From contig JAQGOL010000036.1 of assembly GCA_028293625.1 (NCBI GenBank), forward strand, positions 62,001 through 126,000: DNA of 64,000 bases, in the 5' to 3' direction. Under the pieces are notes generated by a model. That model made no database searches and was not told the origin of the DNA. It saw only the letters and a list, made by a program, of their open reading frames with translations. Positions 56,254 to 64,000 of this stretch are shown piece after piece (the first letter of the stretch is position 1; the number at the start of each line of letters is the position of its first letter). The position numbers were made by a program, and so were the translations under genes. The stretch comes from Chthoniobacteraceae bacterium (GTDB taxonomy: Bacteria > Verrucomicrobiota > Verrucomicrobiia > Chthoniobacterales > Chthoniobacteraceae).

Positions 56254-57237
56254 TCAATTTTCGGTCGCCTTTTTTTGTCTTTTTAGGACGGCATGGCTTG
56301 CGCAGACCAATAGCAACAATAGCGATGATGGTTCAGGAATGCTCGCTACGCGAAATCCAACATGTTGGTAGGAGTCTGTGGGATCACCATCCCCGCGCCG
56401 CGTTGCGCGTAAATCAAATTCCGAGCTCGTGGAAAGGAAATTGCCTCCGCGGTGAAGGCGGGCTTCAAATGGATCATCATTTGTATTATCAATGGAACTC
56501 TCACACCATTCAGAAGCGTTGCCTCCTTGTGCAAACGTACCATAGGCACTTGGGCCTCCTGCGGAATTTACATTTGCGATGCTGTCATTTCCAAATACCG
56601 CAGTTCCATCGGCAGTTCCGCTGACAACTGCTTTAGGTGCACTGTTGCTCGCGGTGGGGTAGTCCCAATAATTAGCCGTTGAGCCGTCGTTTTTATGAAA
56701 GGCAGCTTTATACCATTCGTCTTCACTCGGTAAGAAGTAATGAGCGTTGCTGTTTCGGAAAAGATTTTTAGGATTGTAGCCTGGGTCGGTGGGTAGCCAG
56801 AGTTCGATGTTTGCGTTAGGGCTATAGCCGGAAACTCCAGGTTGTATGCTGAACTTATAGGCTGGTGAATAGCCTTGGTTGGTATTCAGCCAGTTTACAA
56901 AGCGCGCTGCTTCATTCCAGCTTACGCTCGTCGCAGGTTTGTTATCAAGCCGAACGTCTAGTGTGATTCCAAGATTGGCTATTGCATTGGCTGAATTTAT
57001 CATGCTAGTGCTCGTTTCGTAGATAGACATCTGGAATGCATGATCTACAGCTCCATGAGGAGACTTGTAAGCTCCACCTCCCGCTCCTGAATCGGAAGCA
57101 TTTCCCGGATTATCAATCGTTACAAATTCAATTGTAAATTGATTGCCAGGAACTCCAAAGTTGGCAGCTTCGGTCCCTGCATTTAATAGAAATAGCGCGG
57201 GTGATGATTGGATTAATTGTTTTATAAGTGATATCAT
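56254..57237 (-). CDS. FGE/SUMF1-fold protein with PEP-CTERM sorting tail
   Basis: A 327-residue protein with the formylglycine-generating-enzyme-like (SUMF1) fold: PATSVSWNEAARFVNWLN, FLPSEDEWYKAAFHK, NVNSAGGPSAYGTF, GGNASEWCES and LHRGGNF, then the end GFRVASIPEPSS. The last about 30 residues form a PEP-CTERM signal: VPEPS-like PEPSS, a hydrophobic segment, then a basic LKRQKK. The protein is therefore exported and probably anchored or released by an exosortase. The two active-site cysteines of true FGE are not evident, so it is probably not a sulfatase activator; such family members are common as exported non-enzymatic proteins. Start ATG 57237 has no obvious signal peptide, so an earlier start is possible. 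Confidence 0.8.
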   Translation of the reverse strand: MISLIKQLIQSSPALFLLNAGTEAANFGVPGNQFTIEFVTIDNPGNASDSGAGGGAYKSPHGAVDHAFQMSIYETSTSMINSANAIANLGITLDVRLDNKPATSVSWNEAARFVNWLNTNQGYSPAYKFSIQPGVSGYSPNANIELWLPTDPGYNPKNLFRNSNAHYFLPSEDEWYKAAFHKNDGSTANYWDYPTASNSAPKAVVSGTADGTAVFGNDSIANVNSAGGPSAYGTFAQGGNASEWCESSIDNTNDDPFEARLHRGGNFLSTSSEFDLRATRRGDGDPTDSYQHVGFRVASIPEPSSLLLLLVCASHAVLKRQKKATEN

Positions 57238-57595
57238 TTTTATGTATTAATCTAAATTAATTTTGATTGATAGCATATATAATGACTGCTATTGCTATAA
57301 TTAATTATAGCAGGCGGCGACCATTTTGCCTGCTTGCCCGGCGTAACGGCCGTTTTCCTTCGATGCCCGTTTGGTAGGTCAAAGATCTCACGCTGAAGGC
57401 TAGGGCAAAGGCGCAACCAGCTACTCTCCGGCCGCTGCATAGAACTCAGAGCAGAGTTGCTCTCAACTTCCATGCTCTTCTCCAGCGACCGCTTAGACCG
57501 GCGTCAGGCAGCAGACCGACTATCGCCTGATCAATGCCGGCAGATCGCTGACCGGCAGAATCCCTGCTGCAGGGGATCGGCAAGGCGGCGACGGG
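57238..57595. other. AT-rich intergenic region before the FGE-like gene
   Basis: Holds the palindrome listed separately and TATATAT-like -10 candidates for the minus-strand gene. Past about 57320 it becomes GC-rich; no gene is seen there. Confidence 0.4.
57293..57312. promoter_or_regulatory. Perfect 20-bp palindrome upstream of the FGE-like gene
   Basis: TGCTATAATTAATTATAGCA is a perfect palindrome without a spacer, in an AT-rich stretch about 55 bp upstream of the gene start on the minus strand. It contains TATAAT on both strands, so it could be an operator that overlaps a -10 element. Binding is inferred only. Confidence 0.5.
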
Positions 57596-60331
57596 CTACG
57601 GCGTGATCGTCACGCTGTCGCTGCCACCAAGACGCAACGAAAAGCCAGCTCCAGCCCCCGTATTTGAAGACTGCGACATGATGAGCCCGGAGAATTTGCG
57701 AGTGCCAAGCGCAGGCGTCGGGTCGACAAACGTGCCTGAGAAAATACCGGAGGTCGGCATAATGGTCAGTTTTAGGTGTTTGGCGTTGATCCCAACTACG
57801 GTTGCACGATTCCGGGCGTCAACCGTGAAGCTTTCGGAGAGGTATGGGCCACTCTCGTTGGCTGCCTCGAAGCTTCCGCCCGGCAAATGCTGGCCCGCAG
57901 GGGGCGCTGTATAAGCGCGTCCCGAAGCGGCAAGCGCGGCGGTGAAGTTGGTGCTAAAGCTCGGGGTTTTCACAGGATGCTGCCAGGAGAGTGAACCGGT
58001 GACGTCTGTCGGCACTTCGGTAAGCGTGCTTGCTCCGTTGAAGCTGAGGGTTCCAACCAGCATGCTGCCCAAGGTATCGAGGGGAACAAAGAAGGACATG
58101 TTGGTGGCGATTTCGAATGTTCCGTCGCCGTAATCATAGGCCGAGGAAAGCAGGCTCCCAATGAAGCTGAACTTGGTGCCGTCGGGCATCGTCCCCGCCA
58201 CCCGATAGGCGCCATTCTTGTCCCGGACGAGCGACATAAATCCGGCACCCGTGAGCGCGGACGGAACGTCGACGTTCATCGCTTGGGAATCGGGATCAGG
58301 CGCGAAGCTCACATTGTAGCGTGGCGCCCCGGGCAACCGACGGATATCGGCGTAGCTGGATCCCAGAAAGCTGTTGTCGTCCGAATAAAGGTCGGCTTGG
58401 AAGTAGGGCGAAGGACTATCGTAGCCGAGCGAGATATAGAGGTTGAGAGCTTTTGTTTTTTTCGGTCCCTTGAGCTTGACGGATGCGGAGCCTGACGCGT
58501 CGAGAATGCCCGAAAAGGAGTAGGTTACTCCGTGGTAGGTGACCTTGCCCGAGTAACCGCCGGTCTTGGTAAGCGCAAAGGTGATGACCCCGTCGTGGGT
58601 GTGGGTTAATTCGTTGCCGTCGTCATCATAAGTAACGGTTTCGAATAGTGAGTTGTAGGTACCTGCGTTCGCGGGAAAAGGATTCGGGATAAAATTCGCG
58701 ACCAAGGTGTGCTGCGACCGATCCTCGACATGCAGGGTGAATTTCGGGCCCCTGGCATCATAGGAAGAGTCATCCAGGGTCCAATCGCGAAGGATCTGGC
58801 CAGCCTTGGGTTTGGCCACAAAGGTTTGGTCCATGCCGACCAGATATTGGCCGGTGCCCGGGGAGACCGTTCCCTGCCCCGTCTGACTCACTGTCACGGT
58901 CGATAATTTTACAAACTGGAAAGCCAGACTGGCCCACGCCGAAGAATTGCCGTCGCTGTCGATGGCTCGGGCCTGGATGCTGTTGATCCCCGGAACGACC
59001 TGCACAGTGCCCGTCCAGCCAACGGCGCCAGGCTTCGTGCCTGCCGGAGCCGGAAGCAGTTGCGCCAGCAGATCCGGGCCGTCGGATGGCCTCAGCTCGA
59101 TCCTGGCGATGCCGCCCTTATCGAAGGCTGTGCCGGTGATGCTGATCTGATTTTGCGCCACAAACGGTATCTTCGCTCCCGCCTTCGGCGAGATGATGCG
59201 GATCGTGGGCGGTGGCGGATCCATCTGAAAGCGGAAGCGCCGGTCGAGGTCTGTGCCGAGTTTGGCGAAGAATTCATCGGCCCGTGCCAACGAAAGCCCG
59301 GGCAGAACGCCGGCAAAAGCAGGGTCGGGCGCATGCACACCAGCCGCCGGATGATTATTGGTAAAAGTCGAAGGTAACAGGCTGCGCACAGAGGCCGCAG
59401 AGGTGAGGTAAACGCCCGCGGAAACCTGGGTGCGATTGTCGAAGGCTCGCACGCCATTAAATGAATTGCGGACACTCAAAAACTCGCCGCGCAGCTTTGC
59501 CTCGTCCGCGGCAAAATCCGGGTCGATCATGATCAAGCGCTCCGTGCCGGCCAGCCGCGCCCGGATAAAGGCGGAGGATTGCAGATAGAGATCCACCGCT
59601 TGTTGGAAGGCCAGGGCGGCACTGGAAAGCTTCCCGGCGCTGTTCGGTTCCGGCGTAAGCAGCGTCGGATATTTCTCGAAGAGCTTCTGCAAACTCATCG
59701 CCTTCGACGACAACCAGAGGGCAATATCGGCGATCTTCACGTTTGACTCCTGGCTGTCCAAAAGCTGAAGCGCACAGATGCCGGCACGCAGGAGTGCGCG
59801 CAGGAAGAGCACATCGCCGTAGTCGATGGTGACATCGGGCATCCCTGTCTCCGCCATGGAGAGCGTGGTTAGGAAGGTCGTGTTCGTGACTTTGGCCAGG
59901 TTTGCCTCCGCGGCGCTGAATTCCATGAAGAGCACCGCGACCCCGTAATCCTCGAAATTGTCGCTGGTGAGCCCCGCGTTGGTGATTTTTTCCGGTCCGC
60001 GGGCTTTCCATTGAAACACGTTTCGCCCTGCTTTGCTCACGCCGATCTTGTCGAGCAACGACTGAGCCTGCGGCTGGGTTTCGAGCACGAGAAGCCGGGT
60101 AAGAGCAAAAAGGACATTGGCCTGCGCGTCATTCGGGTCTGCAACCACAGCGGCTTGAAAAGCGGCGTTGGCGGCGACGAGATTTTTGCTTTTCAGGGCC
60201 GCGCGCCCTGTGGCGATCGAGGCAGCCCCGTCGGCCCATGCCGCGTGGGCTAACACAACTGCCGCGATGAGCACCGTCACGAGGCGGTAGAGTTGGTGAA
60301 ATCTGGATGGCGTTCGCGGGATCATGGTCAT
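57596..60331 (-). CDS. Secreted multi-domain protein of unknown function
   Basis: A 911-residue protein from ATG 60331. A signal peptide is followed by a helical, TPR-like N-terminal part (about residues 35-330; AALKSKNLVAANAAFQAAVV, then ADPNDAQANVLFALTRLL). From about 370 there is an Ig-like beta region (IRIISPKAGAKIPFVAQNQI, then SITGTAFDKGGIARIEL). A further PKAGQILRDWTLDDSS segment and beta-rich C-terminal repeats follow. No catalytic motif recognised. The ATG overlaps the stop of the upstream gene by ATGA, so both are translated from one message. The chosen start removes a 48-codon upstream extension that overlaps the neighbouring gene. Confidence 0.7.
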   Translation of the reverse strand: MTMIPRTPSRFHQLYRLVTVLIAAVVLAHAAWADGAASIATGRAALKSKNLVAANAAFQAAVVADPNDAQANVLFALTRLLVLETQPQAQSLLDKIGVSKAGRNVFQWKARGPEKITNAGLTSDNFEDYGVAVLFMEFSAAEANLAKVTNTTFLTTLSMAETGMPDVTIDYGDVLFLRALLRAGICALQLLDSQESNVKIADIALWLSSKAMSLQKLFEKYPTLLTPEPNSAGKLSSAALAFQQAVDLYLQSSAFIRARLAGTERLIMIDPDFAADEAKLRGEFLSVRNSFNGVRAFDNRTQVSAGVYLTSAASVRSLLPSTFTNNHPAAGVHAPDPAFAGVLPGLSLARADEFFAKLGTDLDRRFRFQMDPPPPTIRIISPKAGAKIPFVAQNQISITGTAFDKGGIARIELRPSDGPDLLAQLLPAPAGTKPGAVGWTGTVQVVPGINSIQARAIDSDGNSSAWASLAFQFVKLSTVTVSQTGQGTVSPGTGQYLVGMDQTFVAKPKAGQILRDWTLDDSSYDARGPKFTLHVEDRSQHTLVANFIPNPFPANAGTYNSLFETVTYDDDGNELTHTHDGVITFALTKTGGYSGKVTYHGVTYSFSGILDASGSASVKLKGPKKTKALNLYISLGYDSPSPYFQADLYSDDNSFLGSSYADIRRLPGAPRYNVSFAPDPDSQAMNVDVPSALTGAGFMSLVRDKNGAYRVAGTMPDGTKFSFIGSLLSSAYDYGDGTFEIATNMSFFVPLDTLGSMLVGTLSFNGASTLTEVPTDVTGSLSWQHPVKTPSFSTNFTAALAASGRAYTAPPAGQHLPGGSFEAANESGPYLSESFTVDARNRATVVGINAKHLKLTIMPTSGIFSGTFVDPTPALGTRKFSGLIMSQSSNTGAGAGFSLRLGGSDSVTITP

Positions 60332-60906
60332 TTCTGGCTTTTTTGGAAAATGTTGATGGCACCCGATGCGGGGCCTTTCTCGAAAATGAGTTTGCCCGCG
60401 TGCGCACCGGAGGCTTCGAGGCGCGCTGCCTCCACGGTGGACCCATCGGGCAGTCGCACGCCGCGCAGCTTCCACGCCCCTTCACCCTGGGTCTCGGCAG
60501 TTTGAGCCCGCAAGGCTGGCTCGGACGCGTCGCCGAAGTAGATAGCCAGTTCGTGCAGCTCAATCGAATCTGTCTTGATCATGACTGCAAACGCGGAGGG
60601 CAGATCGCCGAGCGCCGTTGGATCAGTCTTCAAAAAGCGAATCTCCACGGCATTGGCGACGGCAAGCGGAAACGCGCCGATCCGGAAAAATCCCCGGCGC
60701 TGCGAGCCGAGCGACAACGAGCCGATCGTCACCTTGGCTGCGGGAGCCAGGCGATCGGCACCAAAGATCGGCAACGCCACGCCAGTGGCCCCGAAACGCC
60801 GCGACACCAGATCACCCGCCAGCAGTTCGCGGCCAAGCAAAAGCCCCAAGGCAACGAGGATGACCTCGGAGTACCGCCACCTTATTGTTACCTTTACGTT
60901 TTCCAT
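60328..60906 (-). CDS. Hypothetical exported protein, first in a pair
   Basis: A 192-residue protein with one hydrophobic N-terminal segment (about residues 12-30, YSEVILVALGLLLGRELLAG). The rest is beta-rich (VTIGSLSLGSQRRGFFRIG, IELHELAIYFGD) with a charged C-terminus. No family recognised. It overlaps the large secreted protein gene by four bases and is likely co-translated with it. It lies upstream of that gene and next to the CRISPR array. Confidence 0.6.
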   Translation of the reverse strand: MENVKVTIRWRYSEVILVALGLLLGRELLAGDLVSRRFGATGVALPIFGADRLAPAAKVTIGSLSLGSQRRGFFRIGAFPLAVANAVEIRFLKTDPTALGDLPSAFAVMIKTDSIELHELAIYFGDASEPALRAQTAETQGEGAWKLRGVRLPDGSTVEAARLEASGAHAGKLIFEKGPASGAINIFQKSQK

Positions 60907-60953
60907 CAGGACCGGCTTGTAAAGAGTGAAAACAAACTGGTAAAGCGTAAAAT

Positions 60954-60959
60954 ATTATA
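60954..60959 (-). promoter_or_regulatory. Possible -10 box for the secreted-protein pair
   Basis: TATAAT on the minus strand about 50 bp upstream of ATG 60906, within an AT-rich segment. No good -35 element is seen at 16-18 bp, so it is a weak call. Confidence 0.3.
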
Positions 60960-61434
60960 CATTTAAATTTCATCGCTACGATGAAGGAATATGGCATTAA
61001 GAAAACAGATTCCAATCAGTCAGGATTAGAAGAAATTACAACGGTTCATAACTTGATCAAAAGACGCGATTCGGCCGTTTTTTTCGTTCCTCTGTCACCC
61101 TGACAGGCTCCTATGCTTCCCCAACTGGATGAAAGTATGTTAATAATGCGAACACAAATCGAGCAAGCCGTCGCGATTTGGAGTTTGTGAATTCAGCGCG
61201 CACCGGGATGCCCCTGCTCCATCGAGTGCGTTTTCCGCTGGGAACCAAGCCGGATCGGCGGTTTTTCCGCTCTCCTCGCATTCTGCCCAGTGGGGAAGCT
61301 CTCCTGCAATACTCGCGCATTTATGAACCGGTATCGACCTGGTAAAGAAGGGCTCGAATGATCACGTACCCAAATTCTCTCCAATACTTTGGTCATGAGT
61401 CGACAGTGTACCGTTATGGCGTGATTTGGTGTCG
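60960..61434. other. Intergenic region left of the CRISPR array
   Basis: About 475 bp. AT-rich at its left end (promoter of the minus-strand pair), GC-rich toward the array. No gene is supported and no cas gene occurs here, so this is the distal (trailer) side of the array. Confidence 0.45.
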
Positions 61435-63713
61435 GCCTCAACGGGGCCGCGCTTTTAAAAGCGCGGAAGGGATGTTTGGGGTGTTGCAACGCGCACGCTT
61501 ACCGCGGACTTCAACGGGGCCGCGCTTTTAAAAGCGCGGAAGGGAGCCGGCATACCTCCGGCGAGACGTTTACCAGGGAGCTTCAACGGGGCCGCGCTTT
61601 TGAAAGCGCGGAAGGGACGCTCACGAGTCGTCTGGGCGCCGGCCAGACAAAGCTTCAACGGGGCCGCGCTTTTGAAAGCGGAAGGCGCGCGCTCGGGAAG
61701 GTTTACACGCACATAGCCTTTGCTTCAACGGGGCCGCGCTTTTGAAAGCGCGGAAGGCCGACCGAGCGCGGCGGACTCCGCGCACCAAAACCAAGCTTCA
61801 ACGGGGCCGCGCTTTTGAAAGCGCGGAAGGTGGTAACTGCGGAAGAGATTCAAATTCCGCGATTAACGTGCTTCAACGGGGCCGCGCTTTTGAAAGCGCG
61901 AAAGGTCTGGAATGGTTCGGTATGGGGAGTCCTGCCGAATGGGCTTCAACGGGGCCGCGCTTTTGAAAGCGCGGAAGGGCGTGCAATTCCCTCAGTCTGT
62001 TCTTGATGTTCTTGAGCTTCAACGGGGCCGCGCTTTTGAAAGCGCGGAAGGCGCAAATGACGGGACCTTCTCAACCACGGTAGTTAAGCTTCAACGGGGC
62101 CGCGCTTTTGAAAGCGCGGAAGGGGCAACCCGACGTGATTCGCACTTTGAACGGTGTGATGCTTCAACGGGGCCGCGCTTTTGAAAGCGCGGAAGGACAT
62201 GCCCCGAGCCCGATAAAATGGAATCCTACTGCGCTTCAACGGGGCCGCGCTTTTGAAAGCGCGGAAGGATCGAGGACGTGTTTTAAATTCGCTCCGGTAG
62301 TCCTAAGCTTCAACGGGGCCGCGCTTTTGAAAGCGCGGAAGGCACCCAGAGGTCACAAAGACTCTCCGCCAGATGTGCATCGCTTCAACGGGGCCGCGCT
62401 TTTGAAAGCGCGGAAGGTCGGCGACGAAGACAGCGCGCCGCGCGCTTGTTACACGCTTCAACGGGGCCGCGCTTTTGAAAGCGCGGAAGGGACTCATTTA
62501 CTGAGAAGTTGACACTCAACCCAGCTGCTTCAACGGGGCCGCGCTTTTGAAAGCGCGGAAGGGTTTTCCGAAGGTGCGGCTGCGGCGGCTGTAACCAGCT
62601 TCAACGGGGCCGCGCTTTTGAAAGCGCGGAAGGAAGCAGTGGTTTATCTTTGCCTCTAATGAAGCAACGCTTCAACGGGGCCGCGCTTTTGAAAGCGCGG
62701 AAGGGAGCTTATCTGATTCGCAGGAAATAAGCACGCAGCTGCTTCAACGGGGCCGCGCTTTTGAAAGCGCGGAAGGAAAGAAACCGGCCGCCTTGCTTCC
62801 GTCTCGGTTAATGCTTCAACGGGGCCGCGCTTTTGAAAGCGCGGAAGGGCCTCCTCTTATTACAATTACGCGTTCGCGGGAACTGCTTCAACGGGGCCGC
62901 GCTTTTGAAAGCGCGGAAGGGTCGAGACACGATCCGCTTCTGCGCCCTTTTCGGGGTGCTTCAACGGGGCCGCGCTTTTGAAAGCGCGGAAGGAACGGCT
63001 TGCTCGTGATTACACGTTTGGCCAGCTCGCTTCAACGGGGCCGCGCTTTTGAAAGCGCGGAAGGCACCATTGCCCCGACCTAGGCGTTGGTTATAACCAC
63101 GCTTCAACGGGGCCGCGCTTTTGAAAGCGCGGAAGGTGAATCCCGTATCCCACAACGTCGCAAACGATATGGCTTCAACGGGGCCGCGCTTTTGAAAGCG
63201 CGGAAGGTTGGATAATCCAAACTACCCGGCAGAGCTGGCAGCCGCTTCAACGGGGCCGCGCTTTTGAAAGCGCGGAAGGTGGGAATGCGCGAACGCGTGC
63301 CTTTGACCAGTTGCGAGCTTCAACGGGGCCGCGCTTTTGAAAGCGCGGAAGGTGGGACGCGGCAGCTACTGCACTTGTAGAATTGCGAGCTTCAACGGGG
63401 CCGCGCTTTTGAAAGCGCGGAAGGCTCGTTGAGATACGGTTTAGCCTGTGCACCGCGAAGCTTCAACGGGGCCGCGCTTTTGAAAGCGCGGAAGGGCTAT
63501 GAGATTCCTCAGGACATGGAGTTTCCACATGAGCTTCAACGGGGCCGCGCTTTTGAAAGCGCGGAAGGCAGCATCTTGATGGAGAAGCGCGCATCATAGA
63601 CTTCGCTTCAACGGGGCCGCGCTTTTGAAAGCGCGGAAGGTGGTAATGGTATCAGCACCTAAGATTCCATTATCCATGCTTCAACGGGGCCGCGCTTTTG
63701 AAAGCGCGGAAGG
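61435..63713 (-). CRISPR. CRISPR array, 32 repeats and 31 spacers
   Basis: A 36-bp repeat recurs 32 times, starting GCTTCAACGGGG on the plus strand and ending GCGCGGAAGG. Its centre CCGCGCTTTTGAAAGCGCGG is a near-perfect hairpin. Spacers are 35-39 bp and appear all different. Repeats 1 and 2 (61435, 61508) carry TTTTAAAA instead of TTTTGAAA, repeat 1 also has a C change, repeat 4 (61652) lacks two bases and repeat 7 ends GAAAGG. The right-hand repeats are identical, so the leader is at the right and the crRNAs read on the minus strand, ending GTTGAAGC. No cas gene is visible in the window, so the type is not assigned. Confidence 0.97.
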
Positions 63714-64000
63714 TGCTCCTTTCTAACTGCCTTGCGGGCAGGTGCAAAGGAGGGAGTTTGCGAGCGGTGCGATTTCTGCAGCCGTGTGCGGAGGCGGCAC
63801 TTGAGGGCGAGACGCACGAAAAAGACGCAAGTGGCTGATTTTAAATGCCCGCGAGCGGTCTTCCTGCGGGACGCGGCATCTCACTGCTCGCGGTTCAAAT
63901 GTCAAAGAGTCCAATAGGAAGCGCACATGATACAACAATGTCACCGGGCAGGCTACTTCGCTTCTCTGCCTGCGACAAGCAGAGGGCGCGTACTTTAGGG
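63714..64000 (-). promoter_or_regulatory. Probable CRISPR leader region
   Basis: The 286 bp right of the last intact repeat, where the leader is expected. On the minus strand it contains CTGCCCGCAAGGCAG, a short hairpin, just before the first repeat. A minus-strand open frame enters from the right edge and stops at 63895-63897; it could be the 3' end of a cas gene, but no Cas motif is recognised in its 35 codons. Confidence 0.45.

Noticed and set aside
61476-63453. Many frames with repeated LQRGRAFESAEG, FNGAALLKARK or PFRAFKSAAPLK peptides, which look like a repeat protein family
   Set aside because: They are translations of the 36-bp CRISPR repeat in different frames and cross the variable spacers; they are not genes.
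60907-64000. cas genes next to the array
   Set aside because: No Cas1, Cas2, Cas3 or effector motif is seen in any frame; the frame entering from the right edge to 63895 is too short to call.

Overview
The window looks like part of a verrucomicrobial chromosome. Pointers are the secreted protein families (DUF1080, CotH, a PEP-CTERM protein, proteins with repeated NxGQLK-type motifs), a SWIB-domain protein, a membrane Ser/Thr kinase, and a perfect TGTTC-N4-GAACA site of the kind I recall for verrucomicrobial LexA. No rRNA and no complete tRNA were seen, so the assignment is inference.

Region 1 (1 to about 27.9 kb) is a loosely packed accessory island read mostly on the minus strand. It carries a BREX phage-defence operon in the order brxE-brxA-brxB-brxC-pglX, the type 6 order, with pglZ, brxD and brxHI expected left of the window. 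An AP2-like/zinc-ribbon/PD-(D/E)XK-like nuclease and a solitary ParB-fold protein follow. Next comes an McrB-McrC restriction pair whose McrB has a duplicated N-terminal module and an EVE-like domain. A direct repeat of about 270 bp brackets the McrBC segment. Decayed sequence, a cupin pseudogene, an IS5-type fragment, two small excisionase-like HTH proteins and a winged-helix protein lead to a tyrosine recombinase. Just outside the recombinase lies a sequence resembling a tRNA 3' end, the likely right attachment site.

Region 2 (28.8 to 60.9 kb) is denser and backbone-like. A giant secreted F5/8-type/alpha-beta-hydrolase protein overlaps an AT-rich partner. Then come a PPOX-family protein, two tandem CPA2 antiporters, a DUF1080 protein divergent from a CotH protein, a SNF2-like helicase, a Ser/Thr kinase, a SWIB protein, a beta-propeller protein and a beta-lactamase/NamZ fusion. 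A D-2-hydroxyacid dehydrogenase and a Ni/Co exporter follow. A radical-SAM/UdgX DNA-repair operon comes next, with the LexA-like box overlapping its start codon. A FGE-fold PEP-CTERM protein and two secreted proteins of unknown role close the region.

Region 3 (61.4 to 63.7 kb) is a CRISPR array of 32 repeats and 31 spacers. Repeat decay at its left end and intact repeats at its right end put the leader on the right, so it is probably transcribed on the minus strand. No cas gene is visible in the window; they may lie beyond 64 kb or be absent.

Together the window holds three layers of anti-DNA defence (BREX, McrBC, CRISPR), with recombinase and repeat signs of island mobility next to a conventional backbone. 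Start codons were moved downstream of the longest frame wherever a conserved start, signal peptide or gene junction argued for it.
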